Positions 1 through 9,172 are shown, counted from the stretch's first letter. The stretch: 64,000 nucleotides of DNA from Planococcus sp. SK3692 (GCF_028890485.2 NZ_JARCHV010000001.1:654910-718909), one strand, 5' to 3'. A program made the numbers and translations. Notes: a model not told the origin generated them from the sequence alone.

Positions 1-537
1 CGTATAAAGAATGACAGCATTGTCATCTTTTGCAATATTAACAGTTCCAGCAAAAGCATTGGCAGTTGACAGAAGCTGTGTGAATGAACGGACTTTCCCT
101 CTGACGGCTTCTGGCAGCTGCGCCATCTTTTCAGGAGTCGATGGGTCGGTCTCGCAAATGACGTACGTTTCTACCGCTGGCAAGGCTTGATGCGCTTTTT
201 CCACAAGCGGCAGCAAAGCATCAAGCGCAATGACCACTTTCGCATCGCTATTGTTAACGATGTAAGCGATTTCATCCGGGCTATAGATCGGGTTAACTGG
301 GACAGCCGTCGCTCCCAGTCGCAAAGTGGCATAGAGTGAAATGAGGAAATGCGGGGTGTTGCTCAAAAGAAATGCGACGTGGTCCCCTTTTTCCACGCCG
401 AGTTCCTGCAATGCCCCAGCGAAGTTCGATACCGATTGGTCGAATTCCCCGTAAGTCGTGTCTTTGCCCATGAACGTATAAGCAATTCGTCCGGCTTCCT
501 GTTGTGCAATTTCGTGAACACGTTCTCCCAAATTCAT
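1..537 (-). CDS. Long-chain fatty-acid--CoA ligase, N-terminal part (runs off the window)
   Basis: This is the N-terminal 179 residues of an AMP-forming acyl-CoA synthetase; the rest lies beyond base 1. The protein opens MNLGERVHEIA and has the family pattern GDHVAFLLSNTPHF followed by GATAVPVNPIYSPDEIAYIV. It breaks off at DDNAVILYT, immediately before the expected TSGTTGxPKG nucleotide-binding loop. The enzyme would activate fatty acids to acyl-CoA in the cytosol for beta-oxidation or lipid synthesis. The ATG at 537 is preceded by a modest AAAGAGGGATAT ribosome site. A FadR-type operator lies about 20 bp upstream, which fits a fatty-acid degradation gene. The exact paralog (LcfA/LcfB/YngI type) cannot be told from this part. 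Confidence 0.85.
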   Translation of the reverse strand, partial: MNLGERVHEIAQQEAGRIAYTFMGKDTTYGEFDQSVSNFAGALQELGVEKGDHVAFLLSNTPHFLISLYATLRLGATAVPVNPIYSPDEIAYIVNNSDAKVVIALDALLPLVEKAHQALPAVETYVICETDPSTPEKMAQLPEAVRGKVRSFTQLLSTANAFAGTVNIAKDDNAVILYT

Positions 538-556
538 TGAATATCCCTCTTTCCAT

Positions 557-574
557 TGAATGAATACTCATTCA
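557..574 (-). promoter_or_regulatory. FadR-type operator
   Basis: TGAATGAATACTCATTCA is an exact match to the B. subtilis FadR consensus TGAATGANTANTCATTCA (TetR family, released by long-chain acyl-CoA). It sits just upstream of the acyl-CoA ligase start. The match is seen directly; control by a FadR orthologue is inferred. Confidence 0.8.
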
Positions 575-636
575 TATTTACTTTTTCATTATAAAATAAA
601 TCTTCAGACAATACAACTGCCCACCAAAAATCCCCA

Positions 637-673
637 GCAAAAAAGCCGCCTGTATTTTCCGGCGGCTCTTTTG
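637..673 (-). terminator. Intrinsic terminator after the Bce-type permease
   Basis: AGCCGCC and GGCGGCT pair around a 10-nt loop, with a T-run on the minus strand. It lies directly after the permease stop codon. Confidence 0.8.
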
Positions 674-675
674 AA

Positions 676-2613
676 TCAAAAAGCTTTCAAATGGGCGATA
701 TATCGCCAGCGGATCAAGAAGAAATAAAGGATTTGCATGAGCGTAAACCCGCCGAGCACAATCGACATCTCGGATAAAATCGACAACTCCGCAAACTCAT
801 CCCACACGACTTGGAGCGAGATGAACGCAAAAGCACTATGAAGAAGCGCAAGCGCCCACGGCAGGAAAAACAACGGCACAAGCTGGCGGTTGACGATTTT
901 GCCGAGTTCCCGCTCTGTCATTCCGAGACGCACCATCAATTGGTATTGCCTGCGGTCGCGTTCGAGCCCCGTATACAATTTGAAATAAATGAAGCTCCCT
1001 GCAGCTAACAGGAACACCGCTGCCACCATCAAACCGATGAACAATAATAGCGCAAAGGATGATTTGAACCAGCGGTATTCGTATCCCGGATTCTCAAAAT
1101 AATAATTGAGCCCGGTGAAATTCCCGCTGACCATTGCTTCGCTGACTGGGTAGCGGACGTTTTCGCCGATTGAGACGGTCTCTGTCCAATCGGGCACATG
1201 AAAGGCATAATAGCGGAAATCCGATGTACCTTGCGGATAGCCCATCAACGGTTCATCGACTTGCCCGAAATCTTCGTTGTTCATGATAATCGTATTGGCA
1301 TTTAAGGTGTGCGCTGGAAACAGCACTTGCGGGTAGGTCTGGTCGATCGTCAGCTCCACCCCGCTCTCGAGCAATTCGGTCTCTGCGTAACTTTTTTGCA
1401 GTTCACGCAGTGATTCTTGTGAAAACGGTACGAACATTGCTTCGCCCGCTTGAAGTTTCGCCGGTTCGTGGCCGAGCGCTGTGGCCAAGCGGTTGAACTC
1501 GGACAAGGACATGATGTCGACGTCATTGCCGCTGGCGCTCGATGTCTGGCGCTTCACTTCCAAAGGCACGAGCGTATAAGCAAGCTGTTGTTGTTCGAGT
1601 TCACGCTTTAACTGGGCTAGTTGCTGCTGCTCGAGTGTATTGCCTTCAAAAGAGACATAAATTAGACCGAGCGGATTGCTTTGCCGGAACTCTGCTGTAT
1701 AAGAAGTAAACGAGGCAAGCGTACCGACCGTCAGGAATGCGACGGTCGAGACGATGGTCACGATAAAGAACATTTGCGCACTGTCTTTTAATTTGACCGC
1801 TGCTTCGGCAAGCGACACGAGGCGGGTTTTATGCCAATAGATGCTGCGGCGCTTCTTATACAATTGAAGGAAAGTATGGATCGAATGCGTGAAAAACAAA
1901 TACGTGCCGATTGTCGCGAGCGGCGGGACGATGAACACCATGATGTAAACGGTGCGGTCGGACACCGTCGCCGCGAGAAAATAAGCAACGCCTAAAAGCA
2001 CCAATCCGAACGCTGATAAAGCTGGTGAATACGCCGCTTCCTCTTCGGTCTTCCAAAAACCCTCCAATAAATCGACGACGCGTTTCGTGCGGATAAAGGA
2101 GACGCTGATGAGCGAGATGATGATGAACAAACTGGCAAACGCGCCCACCGTCAGGACAAACGGTTTCCAGGAGAAATACAGCGGCAATTGCTCCAATTGC
2201 ATGATTTCGCGCCCGATCATGAAAAAGAACTTCGTGAACGCGAAACCGAAGACAATGCCTGCTGCTGTCGACAAGCCGCCAAGGATCATCGTCTCGAAAA
2301 ACACTAATTTATTGAGCTGCTTTTTGCTCATCCCGAGATGCATCAAGACGCCGAACTCTTTTGTCCGCGCCTGTAAAAACGCACTCAAGGAATAGAATAA
2401 GAAGAACAGCGTGAAAATATACAGCACGATTTCCGCGATGAACATGCCGCGCACGGCCAATACGCGGAATCCTTCTTCTTCGAACAAGGGATGGAAGATG
2501 AACATCGAATAAATGAAGAACACCATGACCGAAAAGACGCTGGCCAATAGGAACGCTGCGTAGCTTCTCAAATTCCTGAACACATTACGGAAGGCGAGTT
2601 GGCGAAAGGTCAT
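676..2613 (-). CDS. BceB-type ABC transporter permease
   Basis: A 645-residue FtsX-like permease, close to the usual BceB length of about 646. Hydrophobic segments fit ten membrane helices, with one large extracytoplasmic domain (roughly residues 330-540) between helices 7 and 8, the hallmark of peptide-antibiotic sensing/detoxification permeases. The start is the ATG at 2613 (MTFRQLAFRNV), preceded by GGGAGG; longer readings upstream lack a ribosome site. It overlaps the ATPase gene by 29 nt, so the two are co-translated. It is the last gene of a response regulator-kinase-ATPase-permease operon and is expected to act with the kinase as a flux sensor. The antibiotic recognised (bacitracin-like or cationic peptide) cannot be read from sequence. 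Confidence 0.88.
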   Translation of the reverse strand: MTFRQLAFRNVFRNLRSYAAFLLASVFSVMVFFIYSMFIFHPLFEEEGFRVLAVRGMFIAEIVLYIFTLFFLFYSLSAFLQARTKEFGVLMHLGMSKKQLNKLVFFETMILGGLSTAAGIVFGFAFTKFFFMIGREIMQLEQLPLYFSWKPFVLTVGAFASLFIIISLISVSFIRTKRVVDLLEGFWKTEEEAAYSPALSAFGLVLLGVAYFLAATVSDRTVYIMVFIVPPLATIGTYLFFTHSIHTFLQLYKKRRSIYWHKTRLVSLAEAAVKLKDSAQMFFIVTIVSTVAFLTVGTLASFTSYTAEFRQSNPLGLIYVSFEGNTLEQQQLAQLKRELEQQQLAYTLVPLEVKRQTSSASGNDVDIMSLSEFNRLATALGHEPAKLQAGEAMFVPFSQESLRELQKSYAETELLESGVELTIDQTYPQVLFPAHTLNANTIIMNNEDFGQVDEPLMGYPQGTSDFRYYAFHVPDWTETVSIGENVRYPVSEAMVSGNFTGLNYYFENPGYEYRWFKSSFALLLFIGLMVAAVFLLAAGSFIYFKLYTGLERDRRQYQLMVRLGMTERELGKIVNRQLVPLFFLPWALALLHSAFAFISLQVVWDEFAELSILSEMSIVLGGFTLMQILYFFLIRWRYIAHLKAF

Positions 2614-3358
2614 TGACGGAGCCTCCCAATAGAGATAACACGTTGAGGATCTTTTGGTAGAAGGTCTGGCGGCGGTCATCCCCGTAAATTTCGTTGAAAA
2701 ATTCGCCGTCTTTGATGAACAGCACACGGTCGCAATAACTCGCTGCGATCGGGTCGTGTGTCACCATGATGATTGTCGTCCCTTCTTCACGGCTCAAGCC
2801 ACTCAATAGTTCGAGCACATCCTTCGAGGCTTTTGAATCGAGATTGCCGGTCGGTTCGTCCGCGAGTATAAGTGCCGGACGATGGATGAGCGCTCGGCCA
2901 ATCGCCGTGCGCTGGGCTTCCCCGCCGGAAATTTCATTCGGCTTTTTATGGAGAAACGGCTGCAAATGGAGCCTTGCCGCCAATTCCTGAACGCGGCTTT
3001 CCATTTCTTTGATGGGCATGCCATCGAGCGTCAGCGGCAACACCAAATTCTCTTCCACAGTCAGCATCTGCAGCAAATTGAAATCCTGGAACACAAACCC
3101 GAGCTGGCGCCGTCGGAACAGCGGCAATTCATCTTTATCCAAGGAATGCGGATTGATGCCGTTGATGAGGATGGTGCCAGAAGTCAATGAATCGATTGTT
3201 GAAATCAAGTTCAATAGCGTCGTCTTGCCGCTTCCCGAAGGGCCCATCACTGCAAGGAATTCCCCTTTTTCCACTTCGAAGCTTAATTGGTTCAACGCAC
3301 GGTGCGTCACTTTTCCTTCATAGACTTTGGTCACTTCATCGATTTTCACTACTGTCAT
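2585..3358 (-). CDS. BceA-type ABC transporter ATP-binding protein
   Basis: A 257-residue ABC ATPase. Walker A GPSGSGKT is at residues 39-46, the Q-loop in FVFQDFNLL, the signature ISGGEAQR near 143 and Walker B LILADEPTGNLD near 165. It belongs to the MacB/LolD/BceA branch and powers the BceB-type permease encoded just downstream. The start ATG overlaps the kinase stop codon as ATGA. The C-terminal tail after the H-loop (roughly residues 225-257) is longer than a minimal LolD domain, as in BceA/YxdL proteins. Confidence 0.92.
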   Translation of the reverse strand: MTVVKIDEVTKVYEGKVTHRALNQLSFEVEKGEFLAVMGPSGSGKTTLLNLISTIDSLTSGTILINGINPHSLDKDELPLFRRRQLGFVFQDFNLLQMLTVEENLVLPLTLDGMPIKEMESRVQELAARLHLQPFLHKKPNEISGGEAQRTAIGRALIHRPALILADEPTGNLDSKASKDVLELLSGLSREEGTTIIMVTHDPIAASYCDRVLFIKDGEFFNEIYGDDRRQTFYQKILNVLSLLGGSVNDLSPTRLP

Positions 3359-4365
3359 GTTGATCCTCCTACATTCTGTTCCTGATAAGGAAAGACGATC
3401 GATACGGTCGTCCCTTGGCCTTTCACTGATTCAATTTTCAATTCATGGCCGAGCCGGTTGCACACTTCCTGTGCCAGATACAGCCCCATCCCAGTCGATT
3501 CGCCGCTCAGGCGTCCATTTTCCCCGGTGAAAAAGGCTTTGGTGACGCGCGGCAAATCCGATGGCGGGATCCCGATGCCTTCATCTTGCACCGACAAGGT
3601 AATGGTACCTTCTAGGCAGCTAGCACGGATATACAGTTTCTTGTTTTCGTCGAAGGTATATTTCACCGCATTCGTCAGCAATTGACCGATGATGAATTTC
3701 ATCCATTTGCGGTCTGTCGCCACTTGGTAGCGTTCTTCGATATCGATTTCCGGATAGACGCGGCGCGAGATGAACAAGCGCTTGTTTTCCGTCACCATTT
3801 CTGCAACCATGCCACGCAGCGACGCTTGTTCGATTTGCATGTCCTGTTCGAACGTATCAAGGCGGGCGTTCATCAATACCGTATCAAGCCCTGCACGCAG
3901 GCGGTCCACTTCTTCGCGGATGCTGGCCTTATCTAGTTCTTCCGGCTCCTGCAATAACAAATGCATCACCGATAGCGGTGTCTTCATTTGGTGCACCCAT
4001 TGATTGATGAATTGCAGGTGGCGCGTCTGCCCCGCATAAAGCGATTGTACTTCGTATTGATAAAGGCGGTACAGTTTCTGCATATAAAGTTCCGTCTGTT
4101 TTTGTTCCGGCGACCGCCCTTCCCGCTGAAGGGCATGCTCCATATTCGGCGGGTCGCTGAGCAGCCGCTCGTAATAACGGTAGCGCATCGCAAAGCGGAC
4201 ACCAAGAAAACTGCCGAGCAGCAGCAAACTGATAATGAATGAATAGATAGCTGTATCGGTGTTGCGGAATCCATCGAGCCAATAAAGCATGAGGATGAAC
4301 CCGACTAGAAGCAATTGAAAGACGATAAATGCGGAATGCTCCCGCAGAAATAACCGCAGCATCAT
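3355..4365 (-). CDS. BceS-type intramembrane-sensing histidine kinase
   Basis: A 336-residue sensor kinase with two closely spaced N-terminal helices (about 10-30 and 40-58) and almost no extracellular loop, the layout of intramembrane-sensing kinases that need an ABC transporter to detect the drug. The phospho-acceptor is H125 in the motif NQWVHQMKTPLSVM. The ATPase domain has the N box (LLTNAVKYTF) and G boxes (DEGIGIP, STGMGLYL). The ATG overlaps the response-regulator stop as ATGA and has GGGAGGAG upstream. Its partner is the adjacent OmpR-type regulator. Confidence 0.93.
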   Translation of the reverse strand: MMLRLFLREHSAFIVFQLLLVGFILMLYWLDGFRNTDTAIYSFIISLLLLGSFLGVRFAMRYRYYERLLSDPPNMEHALQREGRSPEQKQTELYMQKLYRLYQYEVQSLYAGQTRHLQFINQWVHQMKTPLSVMHLLLQEPEELDKASIREEVDRLRAGLDTVLMNARLDTFEQDMQIEQASLRGMVAEMVTENKRLFISRRVYPEIDIEERYQVATDRKWMKFIIGQLLTNAVKYTFDENKKLYIRASCLEGTITLSVQDEGIGIPPSDLPRVTKAFFTGENGRLSGESTGMGLYLAQEVCNRLGHELKIESVKGQGTTVSIVFPYQEQNVGGST

Positions 4366-5066
4366 TGCTCCTCCCTGCCAAGGATCAACCGATAGCCGGC
4401 GCCGCGTACCGTTTCAATGAAACTCTGGATGCCGTAATCCGTCAATTTCTTACGCACACGAGCCATATTGACATTCAATGTATTTTCATCGACGAACGCC
4501 TGGTCATCCCATAGTTCTTCTAGCAATTGCTCGCGCGTTACCACTTTCGGATAAGCGGCAATCAATAATTCTAAAATGGTGCTTTCTTTTTTCTGGAGCG
4601 GGATTTCCGTTTCCCGGCAATGCAGTTCAAGCCGCTCCATATACAACACAAGCCGGCCTGCACGAACTGTGCGTTCTTCTTGTTTCGGCGCATATTCCCC
4701 ATAAGCCCTTCTTAAATGGCTTCTTATTTTTGCAAGGACGATTTCATAATGGAAAGGTTTCGTAATGAAATCATCGCCGCCATTTTCAAGCGCAAATACT
4801 TGGTCCATCTCGCCTGACCTGGCGGAAATGAACAGGATCGGGCAAGTTGTCTGCTGCCTCAACTGCCGGCACCAATAATATCCATCATAAGAAGGCAGAT
4901 TGATATCCAAAAGAATCAAATGGGGGTCGAAGGCAGCGAACTCCTCCAAGATGCGGTCAAAGTCTTTCGCGGTTTCCACTTGATAGTGATACTTGCGTAA
5001 TGTTTCCGATAATAGCGAAGCGATCTTCGTGTCATCCTCGACGATGAATATCCGCTGTTCACCCAT
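4362..5066 (-). CDS. BceR-type OmpR-family response regulator
   Basis: A 234-residue regulator. The receiver domain has the acidic pair ED/D at 10-12, phospho-acceptor D54 in LILLDINLP, then a C-terminal winged helix ending in the typical VRGAGYRL. The ATG at 5066 is preferred: GGGAGGGGG lies 7 nt upstream, while an in-frame GTG at 5072 abuts the ribosome site. First gene of the four-gene detoxification operon. It would activate the ABC genes and probably its own operon in response to a peptide antibiotic. Confidence 0.92.
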   Translation of the reverse strand: MGEQRIFIVEDDTKIASLLSETLRKYHYQVETAKDFDRILEEFAAFDPHLILLDINLPSYDGYYWCRQLRQQTTCPILFISARSGEMDQVFALENGGDDFITKPFHYEIVLAKIRSHLRRAYGEYAPKQEERTVRAGRLVLYMERLELHCRETEIPLQKKESTILELLIAAYPKVVTREQLLEELWDDQAFVDENTLNVNMARVRKKLTDYGIQSFIETVRGAGYRLILGREEQ

Positions 5067-5100
5067 ATTCACTCCCCCTCCCGTTTTCTTCTATTTTAAC

Positions 5101-5131
5101 AAAAGAGCCTGCTCGAAAGCAGGCTCTACAG
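5101..5131 (-). terminator. Terminator of lplJ
   Basis: A perfect 10-bp stem (AGAGCCTGCT/AGCAGGCTCT, loop CGAA at 5114-5117) followed on the minus strand by TTTTGTT. It separates lplJ from the bce-type operon. Confidence 0.85.
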
Positions 5132-5137
5132 AAAATC

Positions 5138-6130
5138 TTAATAAATCAACTTGAGGAAATCTTCTGTCGTGATGCCGCCGAGCAATTTTGGGATGTCGAT
5201 GCCTTCAATTGCTGCCGCAAGCGCTGCGCGTTCGTATTTCACGCCAGTGATCGCCTGTTCGATTTCCGATACATCGCCGACACCGAAGAAATCGCCATAA
5301 ATATGCGCCTCGTGCACGATGCCTTTTTCCACTTGCAGGCGGACGTCGATGCCGCCAACCGGGAATCGATGGGATTGCTTAATATTGAACTTCGGCGATT
5401 TGCCGTAGTTCCAGTCCCAATTGGCGTAGCGTTCTTTCGACAATTCGTGGATATTGTCCCAATCTTCATCGGTAAGTTCCCAGAAGCGAACATTTTCTTT
5501 ACCTGCGAAAATCGAATGCAGCACAGTTTCACGGAATTGTTCCACGGACATTTCCTGGTCGAGGAACTCCGAAATATTCGCTACGCGGCTGCGAATCGAT
5601 TTGATCCCTTTTGATTCAATTTTTTCTTTATTCACCTTTAAAGCCGACACGACTTCATCCATTTTCGTATCGAATAACAATGTGCCATGGCTGAACATGC
5701 GGCCTCTTGTCGCGAACTGGGCATTTCCTGAAATCTTGCGCCCTTCAGCGAGAAGATCGTTGCGCCCTGAAAGCTCAGCGTTGACGCCCATGTCCTGCAA
5801 GGCTTTGACGACCGGTTCTGTGAATTTGCGGAAATCACGGAAACTATTGCCGTCATCTTTCGTGATAAAGCTGAAATTCAGATTACCATGATCATGATAT
5901 ACGGCCCCGCCGCCTGAAAGACGGCGCACGACGTGAATGCCGTTTGAATCCACATAGTCGGTATTGATTTCTTCTGCCGTGTTCTGGTTTTTTCCGATGA
6001 TGATGGATGGTTCGTTGATATAGAACAGCAGGAATGGGTTTTGGTCGACATCCATTGTCTTCAATAAATATTCCTCGATGGCCAAGTTGATACGCGGATC
6101 GGTAATGCCTTTATTATCTACGAAATACAT
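5138..6130 (-). CDS. lplJ: Lipoate--protein ligase (LplA/LplJ type)
   Basis: A 330-residue enzyme, almost exactly the length of B. subtilis LplJ (331). It attaches free lipoate via lipoyl-AMP to the E2 and GcvH subunits of 2-oxoacid dehydrogenase and glycine cleavage complexes. The catalytic-domain motif RRLSGGGAVYHDHGNLNFSF is near residue 71 and GRNDLLAEGRKISGNAQ follows; the C-terminal accessory domain (about 260-330) is present. The ATG has AAAAAGGAGAG upstream. Its neighbour on the other strand is a yhfH-type gene, as in B. subtilis (yhfH next to yhfJ/lplJ). Confidence 0.93.
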   Translation of the reverse strand: MYFVDNKGITDPRINLAIEEYLLKTMDVDQNPFLLFYINEPSIIIGKNQNTAEEINTDYVDSNGIHVVRRLSGGGAVYHDHGNLNFSFITKDDGNSFRDFRKFTEPVVKALQDMGVNAELSGRNDLLAEGRKISGNAQFATRGRMFSHGTLLFDTKMDEVVSALKVNKEKIESKGIKSIRSRVANISEFLDQEMSVEQFRETVLHSIFAGKENVRFWELTDEDWDNIHELSKERYANWDWNYGKSPKFNIKQSHRFPVGGIDVRLQVEKGIVHEAHIYGDFFGVGDVSEIEQAITGVKYERAALAAAIEGIDIPKLLGGITTEDFLKLIY

Positions 6131-6215
6131 GATCTCTCTCCTTTTTACTGATGACTGTCTTTATTTTAACGGAATTTTTCAAAATAATCACGGTTAAGGG
6201 TTGACGGATGCAAAC

Positions 6216-6224
6216 TGTTATAAT
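6216..6224 (+). promoter_or_regulatory. Extended -10 promoter for the yhfH-type gene
   Basis: TGTTATAAT is a consensus extended -10. A TTGACG at 6201 is too close (12 bp) to be its -35, so recognition probably rests on the extended -10. The start codon is about 48 nt downstream. Confidence 0.5.
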
Positions 6225-6272
6225 ACACTGTGTTTATCACTTACAGTACTATAACAAAAGGAGCTGGTAGAA

Positions 6273-6398
6273 ATGATTGAGAACGTAGTCGAATTCTTCA
6301 AGAACTTGCCCCCGAAACAGTGTGCCACTTGCGGAGAGAAAATCGAAGAGCAGCACGAGTGCTACGGCAATCACTGCCAGACCTGCAACGAAATCTAA
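6273..6398 (+). CDS. yhfH: YhfH-type small zinc-ribbon-like protein
   Basis: A 41-residue protein. It begins MIENVVEFFKNLPPKQC and carries C17-x2-C20, C30 and C35-x2-C38, consistent with a structural metal site. It resembles the short B. subtilis YhfH (NLPPKQCxxCGxxIEEQHECY pattern), of unknown function, and keeps the same neighbour, lplJ. AAAAGGAGCTGG provides the ribosome site, and its own promoter and terminator bracket it as a single-gene unit. Confidence 0.82.
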   Translation: MIENVVEFFKNLPPKQCATCGEKIEEQHECYGNHCQTCNEI

Positions 6399-6404
6399 AC
6401 AGAC

Positions 6405-6438
6405 AAAACGGCCGGAGATAGTCTCCGGCCGTTTTTTT
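6405..6438 (+). terminator. Terminator of the yhfH-type gene
   Basis: CGGCCGGAGA pairs perfectly with TCTCCGGCCG over a 3-nt loop (TAG), followed by seven T. Confidence 0.9.
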
Positions 6439-6493
6439 ATGCGTTTCTTCCCAGCTGTTGTGCAACACAGCAGCCGAGTGTCAAGAACCACAA

Positions 6494-6946
6494 TCAATGC
6501 CCCATCTTTTCCATGGCATCCGCGTCTTCGCTATCATCAGGCACAATCGAGTCGGGATCCGGGTCGCCTGCTGTCAATTCCATTTTCGGCATGACGTGCA
6601 TGCGGCGGGCCGTCGTATGGGCTTGAACATAGTACAGCCCTTCTTCTTCTACAGTCCAGCTCTGTTCGTACACTCCGTCTTGTGTATGGCTTGCTTCCAG
6701 CATCTCGCTATTTTCACGATCTCCCGATTGCCATACTTCAAAGACCACTTCGTCTGCATCTTCTACCGCTTCTGTGCCTTGTGTCACCGTAGCCGATAGC
6801 AGTACTTCTTCGCCCGGGTCGGCGGTTTCCTCAGTATTGAACTCGACTTCCACTTCTTGCGGCATCTCGCCAGCACCAGCCGATGAATCTTCTTCGCCAC
6901 ACGCTGCCAACAGCAGCACCAACATAAGCGCGATCCATTTTTTCAT
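6494..6946 (-). CDS. YtkA-like lipoprotein
   Basis: A 150-residue lipoprotein. The start is the ATG at 6946 (MKKWIALML) with GAGGAGGAAAT upstream; the lipobox LLLAAC gives a lipidated Cys at about residue 16. The body (FNTEETADPGEEVLLSATVTQG ... VVFEVWQSGD ... GVYEQSWTVEEEGLYYVQAHT) reads as a small immunoglobulin-like beta-sandwich of the YtkA/FixH type, often linked to respiratory or copper functions. The C-terminus is very acidic. The role here is unknown. It stands alone between hemH and the yhfH unit. Confidence 0.72.
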   Translation of the reverse strand: MKKWIALMLVLLLAACGEEDSSAGAGEMPQEVEVEFNTEETADPGEEVLLSATVTQGTEAVEDADEVVFEVWQSGDRENSEMLEASHTQDGVYEQSWTVEEEGLYYVQAHTTARRMHVMPKMELTAGDPDPDSIVPDDSEDADAMEKMGH

Positions 6947-7010
6947 GTGATTTCCTCCTCGCAGTGGGCATTTATTCCCCACATTGCCCTCATCTTTATT
7001 CATTCATAGA

Positions 7011-7046
7011 TAAAACGCCGCCACAGTTGACTGCTGAGCGGCGTTT
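7011..7046 (-). terminator. Terminator of hemEH
   Basis: AACGCCGC and GCGGCGTT pair around a 16-nt loop that can itself form a short CAG/CTG stem; a short T-rich tract follows on the minus strand. Confidence 0.6.
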
Positions 7047-7096
7047 CAGTAACGGTTTATTGGACGAAACCTTGCATCCTAGACGATTAGCCCGGA

Positions 7097-8026
7097 TCAG
7101 TTTTCGTTTAATTTATTCAAGACGACATTGGCCATTCCATCGATAAACAACGGATCTACGTTTGGCATTTCGGGACGGCGGTATGTTGCGCCGATTTCAT
7201 CGCAGACGATTTTGCATTCGTAATCGTTGTCGTATAATACTTCCAAATGGTCTGTGATAAAGCCCACTGGCGTATAAACGAAAGAAGTATAGCCTTTTTC
7301 TTCATGCAAATCGCGTGTCAAATCCTGGACATCCGGTCCGATCCACGGTTCCGGCGTCTGCCCGGCACTTTGCCAGCCGATTTCATAATTTTCAACGCCT
7401 GCCGCATGAGCGATCAAGTCCGCTGTTTCTTTTAATTGGTCTGGGTACGGATCGCCATTTGCGATGATTTTCTCCGGCAAGGAATGCGCAGAGACGATCA
7501 GGCAAGATTTCGCACGTTCTTCTTCCGACATTTCAGCAAACGCCGCGCTCACTTTCTCGGTCCAGAACTGGATGAATTTCGGCTCTGTGTACCAGCTTTC
7601 TACAGAAGTGAGTTTGATGCCAAGTTTGTCAGCCGTTTCTTTCGCGCGGCCGTTGTAGGACTTAACGGAGAATGTTGAGAAATGCGGCGCGAGAACGATT
7701 GAAATTGCTTCTTCAATGCCGTCTTTTTTCATTTCTTCTACGCCGTCTTCCACGAATGGCTCGATGTGCTTCAAACCGAGGTACATTTTAAATTCGATAT
7801 CGTCCTGCAGTTCGTTCAGGCGTTTACACAAGCCGTTTGCCTGGTCTTCGGTGATTCTGGCTAGCGGTGAAATGCCGCCGATTGCCTTGTAGCGATCTTT
7901 CAAGTCTTGCAACGCTTCTTCACTCGGCTTGCGGCCGCGGCGAATATGCGTGTAATAGCGCTCGATATCATCTTCAGAATAAGGCGTGCCATACGCCATC
8001 ACCAATAATCCCATTGTCTTTTTCAT
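7097..8026 (-). CDS. hemH: Coproporphyrin III ferrochelatase
   Basis: A 309-residue ferrochelatase very like B. subtilis HemH ([26 protein letters not shown] near the N-terminus). It inserts Fe2+ into coproporphyrin III in the Gram-positive heme pathway. Key features are [10 protein letters not shown] (metal-site His) and [19 protein letters not shown] with the conserved Glu. The ATG at 8026 is chosen because GAGGTG lies 6 nt upstream; an in-frame GTG at 8035 overlaps the ribosome site. It follows hemE by 24 nt. The usual third gene, hemY (coproporphyrinogen oxidase), is absent: a terminator and a lipoprotein gene come next. Confidence 0.95.
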   Translation of the reverse strand: MKKTMGLLVMAYGTPYSEDDIERYYTHIRRGRKPSEEALQDLKDRYKAIGGISPLARITEDQANGLCKRLNELQDDIEFKMYLGLKHIEPFVEDGVEEMKKDGIEEAISIVLAPHFSTFSVKSYNGRAKETADKLGIKLTSVESWYTEPKFIQFWTEKVSAAFAEMSEEERAKSCLIVSAHSLPEKIIANGDPYPDQLKETADLIAHAAGVENYEIGWQSAGQTPEPWIGPDVQDLTRDLHEEKGYTSFVYTPVGFITDHLEVLYDNDYECKIVCDEIGATYRRPEMPNVDPLFIDGMANVVLNKLNEN

Positions 8027-8050
8027 CACAATCACCTCGTCAAAAGTTTG

Positions 8051-9094
8051 TTAGTTCTGTTTTTTGTATGCTGCACTGTATTCATGGACAAATGCCGTCA
8101 GACGCTTCAGCGTATCTGGCTGCACTTCAGGGAAGACCCCGTGCCCAAGGTTGAAGATATAGCCATCATTTTGCATGCCCATATCCAAAATTCGTTTCGT
8201 GCGTTCTTCAATGACAGACCAATCCGCCAGTAAATAAGACGGGTCGAAATTGCCCATCAAGGCTTTTGTCAATCCACGGTCACGCGCTTCTGCGATCGGC
8301 AAACGCCAATCCAATCCAACGACATCGACCGGCAGTTCATGCCATTCATTTGCTAAATGGCTTGCTCCGACGCCAAAGATTGTCATCGGCACGCCTTCTT
8401 CTCCGATTTCCTTGAAGATGCGGTCCATGACTGGCTTGATGAAGATGCGGTAATCTTCTACATTCAACGCACCAACCCATGAGTCAAAAATCTGAATCGC
8501 TTTTGCCCCGGCATGGATCTGTGCTTTGACGTAAGGAATGATCGTATCTGCCAGTTTGTCCATGAGCGCGAACCACATTTCCGGTTCTGATACCATCATC
8601 GCTTTCGTTTTGTTATAGCTCTTCGAAGGGCCGCCTTCGATCATATAGCTCGCGAGCGTAAATGGCGCACCGGAAAATCCGATGAGCGGCACATTCAATT
8701 GCTCTTCAGTCAAAATCTTGATTGTCTTCAGCACGTAATCAACATCCTGCTCAGGATTGATTTCTCCGAGACGGTCGATGTCCGCTTTCGTGCGGATCGG
8801 ATTGCTGATGACTGGCCCAATGCCTGCCTTGATCTTGACGTCCACCCCGATGGCTGGAAGCGGTGTCACGATATCTTTGTAAAGAATCGCTGCATCGACA
8901 TCGTATTGGTCGACCGGCAGCTTCGTGACATAAGCACAAAGTTCAGGCTGGTGCGTGATTTCTTCCAATGAATACTTTTCTTTGATCTTGCGGTATTCCG
9001 GCTGTGAACGCCCAGCCTGGCGCATATACCATACCGGCACATGGTCGGTCTTCTCTCCGCGCGCTGCGCGCAGGTACGTATCGTTAAAAGTCAT
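8051..9094 (-). CDS. hemE: Uroporphyrinogen decarboxylase
   Basis: A 347-residue enzyme that decarboxylates uroporphyrinogen III to coproporphyrinogen III. The N-terminal signature [16 protein letters not shown] and the substrate-binding [19 protein letters not shown] are intact, as is GLDWRLPI. It starts at the ATG at 9094 with GAAGGGATGA upstream. First gene of a two-gene heme operon, with a good promoter and a palindrome in the leader. Confidence 0.96.
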   Translation of the reverse strand: MTFNDTYLRAARGEKTDHVPVWYMRQAGRSQPEYRKIKEKYSLEEITHQPELCAYVTKLPVDQYDVDAAILYKDIVTPLPAIGVDVKIKAGIGPVISNPIRTKADIDRLGEINPEQDVDYVLKTIKILTEEQLNVPLIGFSGAPFTLASYMIEGGPSKSYNKTKAMMVSEPEMWFALMDKLADTIIPYVKAQIHAGAKAIQIFDSWVGALNVEDYRIFIKPVMDRIFKEIGEEGVPMTIFGVGASHLANEWHELPVDVVGLDWRLPIAEARDRGLTKALMGNFDPSYLLADWSVIEERTKRILDMGMQNDGYIFNLGHGVFPEVQPDTLKRLTAFVHEYSAAYKKQN

Positions 9095-9145
9095 GAATTA
9101 GTCATCCCTTCAGTCTTTGCGGCTATAGTGTATCCTTCATTATCC

Positions 9146-9160
9146 GTCTATACTATAGAC
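9146..9160. promoter_or_regulatory. Perfect palindrome in the hemE leader (candidate operator)
   Basis: GTCTATACTATAGAC is a perfect 15-bp palindrome lying about 6-20 nt downstream of the predicted hemE transcription start, a position where a repressor would block transcription. It does not resemble a PerR or Fur box. The regulator is unknown. Confidence 0.5.
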
Positions 9161-9172
9161 TCTCCGCCCCTT

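Noticed and set aside
2087..5891. Plus-strand frames of 60-150 residues opposite the bce-type operon and lplJ
   Set aside because: They have no ribosome sites or family features and are antisense shadows of well-defined genes.
6201..6206. TTGACG as a -35 for the yhfH-type gene
   Set aside because: It is only 12 bp from the TATAAT, too short for a sigma-A promoter.
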